Shown: positions 6,488 to 8,117 of the stretch, one piece after another | Layout of the letters: each line of letters starts with the position of its first letter | How positions within the stretch are numbered: the first letter of the stretch is position 1 | Assembly: GCA_031269415.1 (NCBI GenBank) | Contig: JAISZF010000102.1 | Span: forward strand, 1 to 8,117 | Direction: 5' to 3' | Length of the DNA: 8,117 nucleotides | Source: Clostridiales bacterium | GTDB taxonomy: Bacteria > Bacillota > Clostridia > Lachnospirales > WQUN01 | Translations under genes and position numbers: made by a program | The notes under the pieces: generated by a model | What the model saw: the letters and a program-made list of their open reading frames with translations, nothing else | Told to the model about the DNA's origin: nothing | Database searches by the model: none

Positions 6488-7331
6488 ATGCCGCACGCCA
6501 GTAAGTTTAATACACGTCAATACATGCTTGATAACGCTTTTGAGGCATTTTATTATGAAGATTCTGATCTCGCGAGCGTGATGTCTCATCAGCATGATTT
6601 TTATGAGATATACCTGTTTGAGGGGGGCGATGTAACATACGCGGTGGGAGCGGAGAAGTACGATCTCCTGCCCGGCGACATTCTCCTATTGCCGCCTCAG
6701 GAACCTCATCATCCGATTTTTAACAGTTGGAACGTAAGATACTCCCGCTTGGTACTATGGATCAGTGAATTGTTCATCCAGAACGCGAAAGAGAGCTGCA
6801 ACTGCAATTTTGCCCTGCCGTTTGATATGATTAACGAGCATGGCGTTCACCTGGATGAGGCTGGAGCCGTCAATCCGCAATGAACTCTCGCAAATAGTCT
6901 TTCAAATGACGGCAAGGGAAGAAGAGACTTATTCAAGAGCGCGGAACAATATCAGCCTGCTGTCTTTTCTGGTGAAACTAAACCGGCTGTACGCAAATTA
7001 CAAGATGCCCGCCAACGAAAAAGATCCGTTCTCGCCTCACCTTATCAGAGTCATTGATTATGTTGTGAATAATTTTGAGAAACCTATCACTTTGGATGAA
7101 ATAGCGGCTCAGTGCTACCTGTCTAAATATCACTTGGCTCATGAGTTTAAACGGACTATGGGAATGACTGTATATCAATATGTGACAACGCGGCGAGTCT
7201 GCCGCGCCAGACAGATGCTCCTTACGGGCGTTAAGCCGGGGAAAGCGGCTAAACTCTGCGGATTTTCCGACTACTCGGCTTTTTACCGCGCGTTTATGAA
7301 GGAATACGGGAGATCCCCGCGGGCTGTATAA
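6488..7331 (+). pseudogene. AraC-family transcriptional regulator with cupin sensor domain, broken by a frameshift near 6854
   Basis: Joining two overlapping frames yields a 280-residue AraC-type regulator, the normal size. The first frame (6488-6853, 122 residues) encodes the cupin sensor: H-Q-H with His34 and His36, Glu40, and LLPGDILLLPPQEPHHP at about 60-76. The second frame (6855-7331, 158 residues) encodes a linker helix region and two helix-turn-helix motifs: ITLDEIAAQCYLSKYHLAHEFKR at about 200-222 and the signature GFSDYSAFYRAFMKEYGRSP at about 258-277. The protein ends four residues after that signature. One extra base in CTG-G-ATG (6853-6854) explains the break; without it the text reads ...GVHL-MRLEPSIRNELSQ. 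Unrepaired, the first frame stops at 6883 after 131 residues. The ATG at 6488 has GGGGGA (6474-6479) 8 bases upstream. It is either a true recent mutation or a sequencing or assembly error. The DNA-binding half could still be made separately from ATG 6840 or 6855. Confidence 0.88.
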
Positions 7332-7360
7332 TATTTAATAAGCGATCCAGAGGTGATAAA

Positions 7361-8117
7361 ATGGGTACATATCTAAATCCTTCCAATAATGGGTTCGCGG
7401 AGGCGCTGCGGTCTAAGATATACGTTGACAAGACAGGTCTTGCCGGGGAAATGAACGGCTTGCTGGGAACAAAACAGAAATACGCCTGCGTCAGCCGTCC
7501 GCGCAGGTTTGGCAAGACTATGGCCGTTGAGATGCTGACAGCTTATTACAGCCGCGGATGTGATTCACGGGATTTGTTCGCGAGTCTGGAGATCGCCGGG
7601 GAACCGTCCTTTGAAACCCATTTAAACAAATATAATGTTATCTTTTTGAATACGCAGTCTTTCCTGAGCCGCGCTGAAAGGGACGCCGACCGAATGATCG
7701 CCCTGATGCGGGATGAACTGTCCGCGGAACTGCGGCAGAGTTATTCTTCTATAAATGGACTTCCGCTTACCAGGATATTAGAATGGATTTACACGGAAAC
7801 GGGAATAGGGTTTATCATTATTATAGACGAGTGGGATTGCGTATTCAGGGAAAAGGGGTATGACAAAGCCGCGAGGGAAGCGTATTTGGATTTCCTGAGG
7901 GATTTGCTGAAAGACAGGGATTACACGGCTCTGGCTTATATGACTGGTATTCTTCCGATCAAGAAATACGGCACGCATTCCGCGCTCAATATGTTCAGCG
8001 AGTATTCCATGACGGATCCCCAACCCTTGGCGCGGTATATCGGCTTTACCGCGGGCGAGGTAAAGCGCCTTTGTGAGAAGCATAGTATGGATTACGGTGA
8101 AATAACCGAATGGTACG
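7361..8117 (+). CDS. AAA-ATPase_like family protein (3' truncated by the window)
   Basis: The frame is open from the ATG at 7361 to the window end, giving 252 residues and no stop. The opening MGTYLNPSNNGFAEALRSKIYVDKTGL matches the N-terminus typical of the AAA-ATPase_like family (PF09820). Walker A is the variant V-S-R-P-R-R-F-G-K-T with Lys52-Thr53. Walker B is FIIIIDEWD at 151-159 with Asp156-Glu157. YLDFLRDLLKD, ALAYMTGILPIKKYGTHSALNMF and the following YIGFTAGEVKRLCEK are further family landmarks. Relatives continue to roughly 500-600 residues and end in a PD-(D/E)XK nuclease-like domain (DUF1703 type), which would lie beyond the window. The family's role is not established; it is often present in many copies in gut Clostridia. 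The site AGAGG (7349-7353) is 7 bases before the ATG, and the gene begins 29 bases after the regulator, so the two may be co-transcribed. Confidence 0.9.
   Translation, partial: MGTYLNPSNNGFAEALRSKIYVDKTGLAGEMNGLLGTKQKYACVSRPRRFGKTMAVEMLTAYYSRGCDSRDLFASLEIAGEPSFETHLNKYNVIFLNTQSFLSRAERDADRMIALMRDELSAELRQSYSSINGLPLTRILEWIYTETGIGFIIIIDEWDCVFREKGYDKAAREAYLDFLRDLLKDRDYTALAYMTGILPIKKYGTHSALNMFSEYSMTDPQPLARYIGFTAGEVKRLCEKHSMDYGEITEWY

Noticed and set aside
6845..6865. Programmed +1 frameshift in the regulator
   Set aside because: No slippery run, rare-codon stop context or stimulatory structure is apparent, and AraC regulators are not known to use one; a single-base insertion is simpler.
7327..7332. 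TATAAT overlapping the regulator stop as a promoter for the AAA-ATPase_like gene
   Set aside because: No acceptable -35 element lies 16-18 bases upstream and the spacing for an extended -10 is wrong; kept only as a remote possibility.

Overview
The window is an ordinary-looking piece of chromosome, probably from an anaerobic Firmicute of the class Clostridia. The evidence is strong GGAGG-type ribosome binding sites, sigma-A-like promoters, a typical peptide-transporter layout, a corrinoid methyltransferase-type protein, and an AAA-ATPase_like gene of the kind abundant in gut and rumen Clostridia. The taxonomic call is inference from gene content. No RNA gene, insertion sequence or CRISPR array is visible.

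Positions 1-4509 hold the 3' part of a forward peptide-uptake operon. It contains a 5'-truncated OppD/DppD ATPase, an OppF/DppF ATPase, a cytoplasmic M14/aspartoacylase-like zinc hydrolase and a family 5 lipoprotein substrate-binding protein. The two permease genes expected for such a system would lie upstream of the window. The logical reading is that the lipoprotein captures a peptide or acylated amino acid, the ATPases drive import, and the hydrolase processes the ligand inside the cell. A perfect 20-bp hairpin with T-tracts on both sides closes the operon and also ends the convergent gene that follows.

Positions 4523-6266 hold a divergent pair: a reverse-strand corrinoid-binding protein of the MtaC/MtbC/MttC type, started by GTG, and a forward CorA-family Mg2+/Co2+ transporter. 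They share a 166-bp promoter region. The corrinoid protein has no methyltransferase partner in view.

Positions 6267-7331 hold a 221-bp intergenic stretch and an AraC-family regulator. The stretch ends in a good promoter whose spacer and start region carry two identical 14-bp direct repeats 30 bp apart. The regulator's frame is broken by one extra base near 6854, which separates the cupin sensor half from the DNA-binding half.

Positions 7361-8117 hold the first 252 residues of an AAA-ATPase_like protein of unknown role, which runs off the end of the window. The most noteworthy points are the split regulator and its operator-like promoter, the cysteine quartets in both transporter ATPases, and the hydrolase embedded in the transporter operon. 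I see no convincing evidence of a wholly new system.
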